Positions 1-7,655 of a stretch of DNA of 64,000 nucleotides are shown here, one piece after another. Source of the stretch: an uncultured Bacteroidia bacterium (GTDB lineage: Bacteria > Bacteroidota > Bacteroidia > Bacteroidales > UBA932); the NCBI GenBank assembly GCA_902785575.1, contig CACZZF010000009.1, positions 40,440 to 104,439 on the forward strand, in the 5' to 3' direction. Below the pieces are notes generated by a model. The model had not been told where the DNA came from and made no database searches. It was given only the letters and a program-made list of their open reading frames with translations. How positions within the stretch are numbered: position 1 is the stretch's first letter; each line of letters begins with the position of its first letter. Position numbers and translations under genes: made by a program.

Positions 1-1173
1 GACGGATTCTTCCACAAATGGACCCGCGACGTGAGGGACTCACAGAGTGAGGCCGGTGGTTTCCCCGGAGTCTCCCCCAGGGCGCAATATGGCAACGAAA
101 TGATGCGACTCGGCTGGGCCGACGCTGGAGTCATTGTCCCCTGGACAGTATGGAAACAGTTCGGAGACAATAAGATAATCGATGAGAACTGGGATGCCAT
201 GGACAAGTTCATCAACTATGTCAATGACACCAAGTACGATCATGCCACACACGCCGCCGAGAACGGCAACTATCAGTGGGCCGACTGGCTCAGCTACGAG
301 CCGCTTGAGAGCTGCGGAGGCGGAATCAACATGACTGATAAATCCGGGAAGACCGTCCGCCGCCCCGAGGCTATCGTTTATTGGAACTATTTGAGCGCTT
401 GCTACTGGGCGATCGACGCCGACATGATGGCCGACATGGCCGCCGCTACCGGCAGGGATGCCGCCAAGTATAAGGCGATGGCTCAGGATGCCAAGGAATA
501 TATGAAAAAGAACTTCCTGAAGCCCGACGGTACCTTCAAGACCGAGATCCTCAACACGATGCAGACTCCCGCACTGTTCGCCCTCAAAAACAATCTCGTC
601 GAAGGCAAGGCCAAGGAAGACATGATCGCGAGGCTTCGCCAGAACTTCAAGGATCACGGAGACTGCCTCCAGACCGGATTCCTCGGCACATCAATCCTGA
701 TGGCCACTCTGACCGAGAACGGCATGGTCGACATCGCCTACACCCTTCTCTTCCAAAGGAAGAACCCCAGCTGGCTCTATTCAGTAGACAACGGCGCCAC
801 CACGATCTGGGAGCGTTGGAACAGCTACACTATCGAGTCCGGAATGGGGCCCAGCGGCATGAACAGCTTCAACCACTACGCCTACGGAGCCGTCTGCGAG
901 TGGATTTGGGAGACCGCGGCCGGTATAGCGTCAGATCCCGCCAATCCTGGCTTCAAGCACATCATCATGAAACCTGTTCCCGATAAGAGGCTCGGTAGTG
1001 TTGATGCTGAGTTCAATTCCGCCGCCGGACTGATCAAGAGCGCTTGGAAGTACGAGGGTGACAAGTGGATCTGGGAGTTCACAGTCCCCGAAGGGGCCAA
1101 CGCATCTGTCACATTGCCTGGTGAGACCGAGGTCAAGGAGTATGGTCCCGGCACTTATAAAATCGAGAAATAA
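1..1173 (+). CDS. Alpha-L-rhamnosidase, GH78 family (3' part)
   Basis: The gene begins left of the window: the frame is open from base 1 and the GTG at 31 is only an internal valine. The visible 390 codons are the C-terminal half of a GH78 enzyme, which releases terminal alpha-L-rhamnose from glycans. The segment after the first residues (QSEAGGFPGVSPRAQ, then GWADAGVIVPW) is typical of the (alpha/alpha)6 catalytic barrel, and MNSFNHYAYGAV is the conserved late-barrel motif. The last 70 or so residues form the usual C-terminal beta-sandwich. The stop touches the next start codon, so it is probably co-transcribed with the dipeptidase downstream. The signal peptide, if any, lies outside the window. 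Confidence 0.9.
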   Translation, partial: DGFFHKWTRDVRDSQSEAGGFPGVSPRAQYGNEMMRLGWADAGVIVPWTVWKQFGDNKIIDENWDAMDKFINYVNDTKYDHATHAAENGNYQWADWLSYEPLESCGGGINMTDKSGKTVRRPEAIVYWNYLSACYWAIDADMMADMAAATGRDAAKYKAMAQDAKEYMKKNFLKPDGTFKTEILNTMQTPALFALKNNLVEGKAKEDMIARLRQNFKDHGDCLQTGFLGTSILMATLTENGMVDIAYTLLFQRKNPSWLYSVDNGATTIWERWNSYTIESGMGPSGMNSFNHYAYGAVCEWIWETAAGIASDPANPGFKHIIMKPVPDKRLGSVDAEFNSAAGLIKSAWKYEGDKWIWEFTVPEGANASVTLPGETEVKEYGPGTYKIEK

Positions 1174-1893
1174 ATGAATATCAAATCTTTAAAAGGCAAG
1201 GGTCTCCTCATGGCCCTTGCCTTGGTTATCTCAGCGTCGTGCTCCGCGCCAAAGAATATCGCTGTCACTCCGGAGGAGGACTCAAGCCAATTTGTGAACA
1301 TCGCGGATGTGGTTCCGGACGCCATTCTCGAGATCAGGTATTACGGGACTTACAACTTTGTCGGGGACCGCATTGACGGATATCTCCAGCCCACCGCCCT
1401 TCTCACCAAAAGAGCCGCCGACAGCCTCAAGGCTGTCAGCGACGACGCCATCAAAATGGGCTACAGGTTAAAGATTTACGATGCTTATCGCCCGCAGAAA
1501 GCGGTGGACCACTTCGTCCGATGGGCAGCTGATATTCAAGACATCAGGATGAAGAAGTATTTCTATCCCGATCTGGACAAATCAGTCCTATTCGAGCAGG
1601 AGTACATCATGGAGAAATCCGGCCACACAAGAGGATCCACCGTGGATCTCACCCTGTTTGACATGAATACCGAGAAAGAGTTGGATATGGGCGGAACATT
1701 TGACTGGTTCGGGATTGAGAGTCATCCGGATTACGGCAAAATCACCCACCAGCAGATCCACAACAGGATGATTCTCCGCTCATTGATGCTCAGCCATGGC
1801 TTCAAGCCGCTAAGCTCTGAGTGGTGGCACTTCACCTTGAAGGACGAGCCCTTCCCGGACACTTATTTCACTTTCCCTGTGAAGGAGCTTTAA
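1174..1893 (+). CDS. D-Ala-D-Ala dipeptidase, VanX/DdpX-like (peptidase M15D), lipoprotein
   Basis: 239 residues. The N terminus has a basic start, a hydrophobic stretch and a lipobox-like ISASC, so it is likely a periplasm-facing lipoprotein. The zinc-site motifs of the M15D family are visible: SGHTRGSTVDLTLF supplies a His and Asp ligand, and SSEWWHF supplies the catalytic Glu and second His. The family hydrolyses D-Ala-D-Ala and related dipeptides; here it more likely serves cell-wall dipeptide salvage than vancomycin resistance, as no vanH or vanA neighbour is present. The ATG directly follows the rhamnosidase stop. Its last 26 bases overlap the convergent gene that ends at 1868. Confidence 0.88.
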   Translation: MNIKSLKGKGLLMALALVISASCSAPKNIAVTPEEDSSQFVNIADVVPDAILEIRYYGTYNFVGDRIDGYLQPTALLTKRAADSLKAVSDDAIKMGYRLKIYDAYRPQKAVDHFVRWAADIQDIRMKKYFYPDLDKSVLFEQEYIMEKSGHTRGSTVDLTLFDMNTEKELDMGGTFDWFGIESHPDYGKITHQQIHNRMILRSLMLSHGFKPLSSEWWHFTLKDEPFPDTYFTFPVKEL

Positions 1894-3532
1894 GGGTAAA
1901 CGAGAATCTGATAACGCCTTTTTGACTCGGGACAAGCCGGAAGACTTTTCCCGGGTCTTCTTTTCTCAAGTCCTCAACAGAACCATCGGACATGACGATC
2001 CCGTATTCCCTACCTTGCGCGGAAGCCGTTATGGATGAGGAAGTTATTTCTACAAAAGGAAGAGATATTCCGGGAACGGTAGTTAGCTCAAAGCACCAGT
2101 CGCCAACTCCTTTCGATTCAATCCTGGCATCATTCTCAGTTAATTTGATGATGAACTTGCCCTTCCCTTCGGCTGATGGCCAAACTATTGTCTGGCAGAC
2201 GTCGTCAGAGTTGAAAACAGGATCTCCGCCAACGAATCCAGGGGCGACGAGGCGTAGACCAGCCTTATTATCAGATGAACTCCAGAGGCAACCATCCACA
2301 AGAGGAAGAGTCTCATAACGGAACACAGGCAGAGTGTCCGGATGGTCCCTATACTCAGAGCGCAAAGACTCGTCAAATAGATGTATATCCCTGAATTTCA
2401 GGCCTTTGCTATCCCAAAGAATATTAGCGCGCCAGTTCCTGCTGTTGAACCACAGAGTCTTCAGGCCATTCTTGCGGGTGTCTTCAGTAGTGATCACACT
2501 TGTCGGCGGGGTCACCGGATACTTTTCCTTGAACCAGCGAGCGGTCTGGAGCAGTGTCTCTATCCTGACCTCTCCCCTTCCGGCCATCTCTTCCAGGCGG
2601 GCGGTCTGTGTGACAAATCCCTTTGCCATTTGCGCCCATGTGAATGAGTTCTCCTGACCCACCTGGACATAGTTATAACCCATGTGAGGCTCCTTCGTGA
2701 ACATCCTGAAGAACCAATCGATCCAAACGGGGTTGCCGCCGCCGCCCTGATAAACCGGCTCAAGGGATTCGACACTCTGCACCCCGCCGCCCACGGTGGC
2801 CTCATATTGGTAAATCGGGTCGCTGCCGAGCATCCTGAACACAGGTACAGGAATCTCTCCCTCAAGGGTCTGGGCGGGCATATATCCGTTCACACGGCTA
2901 GGGTAGAAAGCGCCGTTCCAATAACCTCCCCAAAGGGTATATCCATCGGTTCCCACCTGATCCTTGCACATGCAAGAAGCCTCGATAGAATACTTCTCGT
3001 ACAAATATTCCAGAGTGCCGGCATCGATGAACCAAGAGCCGACCGACTTTGGATACTCTCCGAATATCTCTTTGAACTTCTCCATATAGACATCAACAAG
3101 CTTCTCACGCTCAGCTTGGTTGTAGCCCACCGAGAAGTCCACATGAGCATGCCAGTCCCAAGGGAAACGGCCTCTCCATGTCATTCCGGCCGCCTCGACA
3201 TGCGGCTGGGTGATCTCCCACCAGGCGCCGATCTCGCAGCCACGGGCCTTTTCCTCCTTCAATAGTTCCTGGTATGGAGGATAGATAAGAGCGTCATATT
3301 GAAGAAGATATGTCCCTATCAAATTCTTGGACCTCAAGTCCTCCGCCTGGGAGACAACAGTCTGATACAGAACATCTTCCAGAGGCTCCGCCGATCTTGG
3401 CTCAGTGTAACGGATGAAATTGATGATGTTGACGATCCTGGGAGTGTCTGTTATCTTGCCAGACTTGCAAGATAAGGCCACAGAGGCCAATAGGACGAAG
3501 GAAATAACTCTAAGAAACCTTGAAAAGCTCAT
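1868..3532 (-). CDS. Secreted lipoprotein of unknown function, DUF3863/DUF3864-like
   Basis: 554 residues with a clear lipoprotein signal (LLASVALSC, Cys at residue 22). The N-terminal 300 residues look like a TIM-barrel carbohydrate-active fold: IRYTEP near the start, GAWWEI and HAHVDFSVGYN further on, and many aromatic residues. The C-terminal half looks like a beta-rich accessory domain. From memory it resembles the Bacteroidetes DUF3863 + DUF3864 architecture, but I cannot confirm this without a profile search. The substrate is unknown; its place beside a rhamnosidase suggests glycan-related work. It is transcribed towards the dipeptidase gene and overlaps it by 26 bases. Confidence 0.7.
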   Translation of the reverse strand: MSFSRFLRVISFVLLASVALSCKSGKITDTPRIVNIINFIRYTEPRSAEPLEDVLYQTVVSQAEDLRSKNLIGTYLLQYDALIYPPYQELLKEEKARGCEIGAWWEITQPHVEAAGMTWRGRFPWDWHAHVDFSVGYNQAEREKLVDVYMEKFKEIFGEYPKSVGSWFIDAGTLEYLYEKYSIEASCMCKDQVGTDGYTLWGGYWNGAFYPSRVNGYMPAQTLEGEIPVPVFRMLGSDPIYQYEATVGGGVQSVESLEPVYQGGGGNPVWIDWFFRMFTKEPHMGYNYVQVGQENSFTWAQMAKGFVTQTARLEEMAGRGEVRIETLLQTARWFKEKYPVTPPTSVITTEDTRKNGLKTLWFNSRNWRANILWDSKGLKFRDIHLFDESLRSEYRDHPDTLPVFRYETLPLVDGCLWSSSDNKAGLRLVAPGFVGGDPVFNSDDVCQTIVWPSAEGKGKFIIKLTENDARIESKGVGDWCFELTTVPGISLPFVEITSSSITASAQGREYGIVMSDGSVEDLRKEDPGKVFRLVPSQKGVIRFSFTLKAPSQGK

Positions 3533-3754
3533 ATATGATCTGTATTCTTATAATCTTTGATAAAGATACAAATTATTGACAGGATATTGACTGCTATTCC
3601 GAGCGAAGCGACAAGTGTGTGATTTGTGCGTTTTTAGCAAGTAGCTGACTGTCAAGCGCTTAGCCTAAGATGCATGGAAATATAGACCACGCATTATTCT
3701 TTAACATGCTATAAATCAACAATTTCCACAAAACAGTGCAGGGGGATAATAGGA

Positions 3755-3778
3755 TAGCGGCGCCAATTGGCGCCGCTA
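3755..3778. repeat. 24-bp perfect palindrome downstream of the tRNA cluster
   Basis: A GC-rich perfect palindrome with AATT at its centre, able to form a 10-bp stem with a four-base loop. It lies 20 bases past the 3' end of tRNA-Ser on the minus strand, where a transcription terminator is expected. Neither side has a strong T tract, so it could instead be a protein-binding site. The remainder of the 3533-3798 interval shows no gene. Confidence 0.55.
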
Positions 3779-3798
3779 ATCCCGAGCAAACCGCGAAG

Positions 3799-3883
3799 CG
3801 GTGAGTGAGGGATTCGAACCCCCGGTACGTTGCCGTACACCTGTTTTCGAGGCAGGCTCCTTCAACCACTCGGACAACTCACC
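3799..3883 (-). tRNA. tRNA-Ser (CGA)
   Basis: 85-base class II tRNA. The acceptor arms GGTGAGT and ACTCACC pair fully, the discriminator base is G as expected for serine, and a long variable arm (GTACGGCAACGTAC) is present. The anticodon loop CTCGAAA gives CGA, reading UCG. The base pair closing the anticodon loop (31-39) is a C-A mismatch. CCA is not encoded. Confidence 0.93.
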
Positions 3884-3932
3884 TTATTTGTAAAAGGGTA
3901 TGACGGAAAAGGATCTCTCGCCATACCCTTGG

Positions 3933-4005
3933 TCTGGATGACTGGACTTGAACCAGCGACCTCCTGGTCCCTAACCAGGTGCGCTACCAACTGCGCTACA
4001 TCCAG
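3933..4005 (-). tRNA. tRNA-Pro (AGG)
   Basis: A complete 73-base cloverleaf: acceptor CTGGATG/CATCCAG, D stem GCGC/GCGC, anticodon stem CCTGG/CCAGG, T stem GCTGG/CCAGT. The anticodon loop is TTAGGGA, so the anticodon is AGG, reading the proline codon CCU. The C1-G72 first pair, A73 discriminator and G35-G36-G37 all match proline tRNA identity. CCA happens to follow the discriminator in the DNA (3930-3932), unlike its two neighbours. An A at position 34 is uncommon in bacterial tRNAs other than tRNA-Arg(ACG). Confidence 0.9.
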
Positions 4006-4027
4006 ATATCAACTTCCCGTTGACTTG

Positions 4028-4102
4028 TAGGGACGATCGGGCTCGAACCGATGACCTCTTCAATGTGACTGAAGCGCTCTGAACCGACTGAGCTACGCCC
4101 CT
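4028..4102 (-). tRNA. tRNA-Val (CAC)
   Basis: 75-base cloverleaf with acceptor AGGGGCG/CGTCCCT (one G-T pair), D stem GCTC/GAGC, anticodon stem CTTCA/TGAAG and T stem ATCGG/CCGAT. The anticodon loop GTCACAT gives CAC, reading GUG. Discriminator A; CCA not encoded. It is the first of three minus-strand tRNA genes probably transcribed together. Confidence 0.92.
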
Positions 4103-4119
4103 ATTCGTGTTTGGGATTG

Positions 4120-4127
4120 CAAAGATA
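4120..4127 (-). promoter_or_regulatory. -7 box of the tRNA cluster
   Basis: TATCTTTG on the minus strand, 17 bases before the tRNA-Val 5' end. The following bases (GCAATCCCAAA) are identical to those in front of tRNA-Phe at 26161-26177, supporting a shared tRNA promoter design. A good -33 TTTG is not visible here. Confidence 0.7.
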
Positions 4128-4175
4128 ACAATTTTTCGTAAAAATATCCTATCTTTATAGAAATTATCGCAAAGT

Positions 4176-5267
4176 ATGAGAATCGTTAGAGCATTATTCA
4201 TCCTGGGAGTGACGCTGATGGTGGCCGCTTGCTCCAATCAGAAAGTAAAAACACCCGTCTACGCCTGGGAAGGCATCAACGAAAAGACAAACATGGAGGA
4301 CCTTTCCGAGAAATTCCGTTTCTGGAAGAGTCAGGGTATAGTTGGAGTATGCATGGGCAGCGACAATCCCGAAGTCGTACGTGAGGCGGCAAAAAGGGCC
4401 CACGCTGAAGGGCTTGAGTATCATGCCTGGATCGCCGCCATGACAAGAGGCGGAAAGCCCCACGAATGGTACACAGTCAACCGCCTCGGACAGCCGTCTG
4501 ACGAATTTCCGCCGTATGTATCTTATTACAAGACACTTGACCCTGCGGATCCGGATGTGCGCCAATACATGATCGATCTCTATTGCTCCATCGCTGAAAT
4601 CCCCGAAGTGGATTATGTGCAGCTGGACTATATCCGTTATGCGGACGTTATTCTTGGCCGTGGTCTTTGGGACAAATACGGCCTTGTGATGGACGAGGAA
4701 TACGCTCCCGCCGACTATTGCTACTGCGATGATTGCGTAGCGGAATTCAAGGAGAAAACCGGGATCGACATCAAATCAGTTGAAGATCCGTCTAAGGTGA
4801 AAGAATGGGCCCAGTTCCGCTGCGACAAGGTCACCGATCTGGTCAACGCTATTGTTGACGCTGTCCACGCCAAGGGCAAGAAAGTCAGCGCCGACGTTTT
4901 CCCTGGCCCTATGTCACACTCCTACTGGATGGTCCGCCAAGAGTGGAGCAAATGGAATGTGGACATGCTTTTCCCTATGAATTACAACGACTTCTATCTA
5001 GAAGGCGCCGATTGGCTGGCCACCATCTGCAAGGAGGAAGCCGAATCCGCACCGGCCGGAGTCCCTGTCATGAGCGGCCTTTTCATCTGCCCGGATTGGC
5101 AGAACAAGGATAAGGTCACGGATCCGGAGAATTCCGGGCTGCTTCCTTCAGAAATGGAGACAGCCGTCCGAGGATCGCTTGACAACGGAGCTGCGGGAAT
5201 ATGCCTATTCACGCCCGGAAGGATGTCTCCCGAGCATTGGGACGCTCTTAAAAAGGCTTTAAACTAA
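4176..5267 (+). CDS. Family 10-like glycosyl hydrolase (GHL10-type) lipoprotein
   Basis: 363 residues with a lipoprotein signal (LMVAACS, Cys about residue 20). The body reads as a TIM barrel related to glycosyl hydrolase-like 10 proteins: GVCMGSDN, EYHAWIAAM, then DYVQLDYIRYAD, the strand in which this group places conserved Asp and Arg residues, and later MNYNDFY. Such proteins are thought to be exported carbohydrate-active enzymes; the substrate is not predictable. The start is supported by a TATCTTTA -7-like box at 4150-4157. The last four bases overlap the convergent phosphodiesterase gene. Confidence 0.75.
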   Translation: MRIVRALFILGVTLMVAACSNQKVKTPVYAWEGINEKTNMEDLSEKFRFWKSQGIVGVCMGSDNPEVVREAAKRAHAEGLEYHAWIAAMTRGGKPHEWYTVNRLGQPSDEFPPYVSYYKTLDPADPDVRQYMIDLYCSIAEIPEVDYVQLDYIRYADVILGRGLWDKYGLVMDEEYAPADYCYCDDCVAEFKEKTGIDIKSVEDPSKVKEWAQFRCDKVTDLVNAIVDAVHAKGKKVSADVFPGPMSHSYWMVRQEWSKWNVDMLFPMNYNDFYLEGADWLATICKEEAESAPAGVPVMSGLFICPDWQNKDKVTDPENSGLLPSEMETAVRGSLDNGAAGICLFTPGRMSPEHWDALKKALN

Positions 5268-6193
5268 TCGTGTAAGCCTTTCTTTTGAAGATAGCTGATT
5301 ATATATTCCGGACGATCGGTCTGGAAGGCCTTGAAGCCCAGAGAGAGAAGCCTGCCATAAGCGGCATCGGCCTCCTCGGGGCTTTGGAATGCCCTGTCGT
5401 CATCGTTATAACCGCAGAGCGAGCCCCAGATGGAGTTGACCCAAACCTTGGAACCAGCCGCCTGGAGAGCTTTGATCTTGCTCTCAGCCTCAGGGGAATC
5501 CTTTGAGAAGCAGACCTCAAACATGACGGGCATCTTGCCTCCGTCAAGGTAACTGTCGATAGCTTCGCAGGTTCCGTCTTTTGCGATCGTGACTATAGGC
5601 ATATAAATAATCCCGGCCTCGTCGCACTGTTTCATGGCTTCCGCTGTCGCGGCCCTGTCACCTCCTGACTTGAATATGATCTGGTCCACACAACCTACTT
5701 TCTTAGCCACTTCGAGAACCTGAGGGAAATAGTTCCAGCCATGGTCAACGTTGACAAGTATCTTCCCTTTGCAGACCTCCAGAGCCTCTTCCAGGGTGGG
5801 AATGCCGAGCGAGTCGGTCGTGACACCGTGTCCCCTCTTGAGTCTCAACTGCCTAAGCGAATCCAACGTGAATGAGGATATCGGTCCGCGGCCGTTCGTG
5901 CACCTGTTGACAGTACCGTCATGAGACAAAACCAGCACACTGTCGGCAGTCAAAGCGACATCTATCTCGACGATGTCAACTCCCATACGGATCACGGACT
6001 CGATAGCGGGTATCGAGTTCTCGGGGAAGTTGCGCCAGTCCCCACGATGGGCGGCGACAAGCACTTTCTTAGATGAGGGATCGTTCAGGATAGCCAAAGC
6101 CTTCGCGGCCTTTCCTTCAGGTTTGACAGGGCCTTGGCATGAAGCCAGAAGAGCGAAAGCCACAATCGGCAGTAAGAAAAATAATCTTTTCAT
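5264..6193 (-). CDS. Glycerophosphodiester phosphodiesterase (GDPD) lipoprotein
   Basis: 309 residues with lipobox LLASC (Cys 19), so anchored at the envelope. The GDPD catalytic set is present: AHRGDWRNFPENS (His-Arg and the Glu-Asn pair), VEIDVALTADS (metal-binding Glu and Asp) and LSHDGTVNRCTNG (catalytic His). The family hydrolyses glycerophosphodiesters to glycerol-3-phosphate and an alcohol. It is the last gene of a four-gene minus-strand run with 7-16-base gaps, together with an inositol-monophosphatase-like enzyme and an HD protein. Confidence 0.93.
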   Translation of the reverse strand: MKRLFFLLPIVAFALLASCQGPVKPEGKAAKALAILNDPSSKKVLVAAHRGDWRNFPENSIPAIESVIRMGVDIVEIDVALTADSVLVLSHDGTVNRCTNGRGPISSFTLDSLRQLRLKRGHGVTTDSLGIPTLEEALEVCKGKILVNVDHGWNYFPQVLEVAKKVGCVDQIIFKSGGDRAATAEAMKQCDEAGIIYMPIVTIAKDGTCEAIDSYLDGGKMPVMFEVCFSKDSPEAESKIKALQAAGSKVWVNSIWGSLCGYNDDDRAFQSPEEADAAYGRLLSLGFKAFQTDRPEYIISYLQKKGLHD

Positions 6194-6207
6194 ATTAATA
6201 TAACTAT

Positions 6208-6849
6208 TTAATTTCCAATCGTTTCCTCCTCAAACATCTGATCAAATAATACCCTGAGTTTAACTTCGTCAGCGATCATCTTCCTCAATTCCTCCAATTT
6301 CGGGGCGTTCTTCGACTCTGGGATATAAAGCTTTAGATAACCACCATAGTAGTACTTCTCATGGAGATGCTCGACAAAGCGCTTCCAATGGGCTTCCTTG
6401 TCCAGTTCCGGGTAATGCTCAAGCCCGAACTGGATTGTCCGCCGTAGAATCTTCATGGGGATGATATCCCTGTCAGACTCGGCGATAATCTTCCCATAAA
6501 TGCTTCTGGGGGGCGTTTTCCCTGACGCCCTATGATCTTCAGCCGCTTGGGCGATAGTCTCGATCTGGTCCCCGGAAAACCATTCCGGAAGCCTCGGATC
6601 TTCCCGGATTATCCGGCCTGAGACCAGATGGTGCGTCTCACGGCCTTCAACCAATCCCGTGTCATGGAATGCAGCGGCGGCATAAACCATATTGATGTCT
6701 ACATCATAATAATCCGCGAGCCTCAAAGCCTCCTCAATGACGCTCTTGGCATGGTCCTCTTTATGGGCCTTGTCGAATGAGGAATAACGAGGAATAATCT
6801 CGCTTTCCACATATCGCCTCAAGTCATTATTCAGTTTAAAATCGCCCAT
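6208..6849 (-). CDS. HD-domain phosphohydrolase
   Basis: 213 residues, no signal peptide, cytoplasmic. HD superfamily metal ligands are visible: KAHKEDHAKSV near the N terminus, AAAFHDTGL for the His-Asp pair, and ETHHLVSGRII with downstream AAEDH and AESDRDI. The family hydrolyses phosphoester bonds of nucleotides and other metabolites; nothing here narrows the substrate. It lies 7 bases after the inositol-monophosphatase-like gene and 14 bases before the GDPD gene, so an operon is likely. Confidence 0.88.
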   Translation of the reverse strand: MGDFKLNNDLRRYVESEIIPRYSSFDKAHKEDHAKSVIEEALRLADYYDVDINMVYAAAAFHDTGLVEGRETHHLVSGRIIREDPRLPEWFSGDQIETIAQAAEDHRASGKTPPRSIYGKIIAESDRDIIPMKILRRTIQFGLEHYPELDKEAHWKRFVEHLHEKYYYGGYLKLYIPESKNAPKLEELRKMIADEVKLRVLFDQMFEEETIGN

Positions 6850-6856
6850 CTATTTG

Positions 6857-7639
6857 TCAGTAAGGTAGTTCCGGGAGATAACGATGGACTGTTGAAAACA
6901 GTTCCGAAAGATTGTCCTGATTATTGGCGGCCAGAGTCAGGCTCGGGTTGGAAAGGCTCAGAGGTCCTCCATCAAAACCACAGGAGACTCCCCCAGCCTC
7001 AGAAAGGATCAACGAAGCGGCGGCGTAATCCCATGGCTGCAGGCGCATCTCAAAGAACAATTCAATCTTGCCCAAGGCAACCATGCACAACTCGATGGCG
7101 GCAGACCCGAACCGACGCACATCATTGGATCTCATGTAGATATCAAAAATGATATCCGAGCAGGTCTTGGCGAATTCTTTCCTATAAGTGCTCATGGCGG
7201 TGCAGAACAGCCCGTCCTTGAAAGGACGTTCCGAGGCTTTGATCAGGCTGCCGTTGAGGAAAGCTCCGGAGCCTTTTTCCGCATGGAACAACTCATTTCT
7301 CCAAGGGCTGTAGACTACTCCGGCAATCACTTCTCCCCCTTTCGCCAGAGCTATGCTGACAGCGCAATGATCTATCCCGCGGGCATAGTTGGCGGTGCCA
7401 TCTATTGGATCTACTATCCAAACATATTCGTGGTTCAGATCTCCAAGATCGTCTTCCTCACACAAGAAGCCCGCATCGGGCATGATTCCAGACAAGTGGT
7501 CAACTAGGAAATGCTGGACCGCCAGATCTGAGGAGGTCACAAGATTGGCCGCGGTGTCCTTCTCCATCACGTCGAAACCCGAGCGGACCATAAGTTTCCC
7601 GGCTTCCCGGGCAATGGGTATTATCTTTTCTACAATCAT
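6857..7639 (-). CDS. Inositol monophosphatase family protein (SuhB/CysQ-like)
   Basis: 260 residues from the chosen ATG at 7639 (MIVEKIIPIAREAG). An in-frame ATG at 7669 would add ten residues and overlap the upstream gene, and is less like family N termini. Metal-site motifs are clear: LCEEDDLG, WIVDPIDGTANYARG and, near the C terminus, WDYAAASLILSEAGG. The family removes phosphate from inositol phosphates, 3'-phosphoadenosine phosphate or similar substrates. Beside a glycerophosphodiesterase, release and dephosphorylation of inositol phosphate is plausible but unproven. Confidence 0.92.
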   Translation of the reverse strand: MIVEKIIPIAREAGKLMVRSGFDVMEKDTAANLVTSSDLAVQHFLVDHLSGIMPDAGFLCEEDDLGDLNHEYVWIVDPIDGTANYARGIDHCAVSIALAKGGEVIAGVVYSPWRNELFHAEKGSGAFLNGSLIKASERPFKDGLFCTAMSTYRKEFAKTCSDIIFDIYMRSNDVRRFGSAAIELCMVALGKIELFFEMRLQPWDYAAASLILSEAGGVSCGFDGGPLSLSNPSLTLAANNQDNLSELFSTVHRYLPELPY

Positions 7640-7655
7640 CCTAACACAAATAATA

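Noticed and set aside
1174..1893. VanX-like dipeptidase as a vancomycin-resistance gene.
   Set aside because: No vanH or vanA-type partners are present, and such dipeptidases are common in Gram-negative cell-wall turnover.
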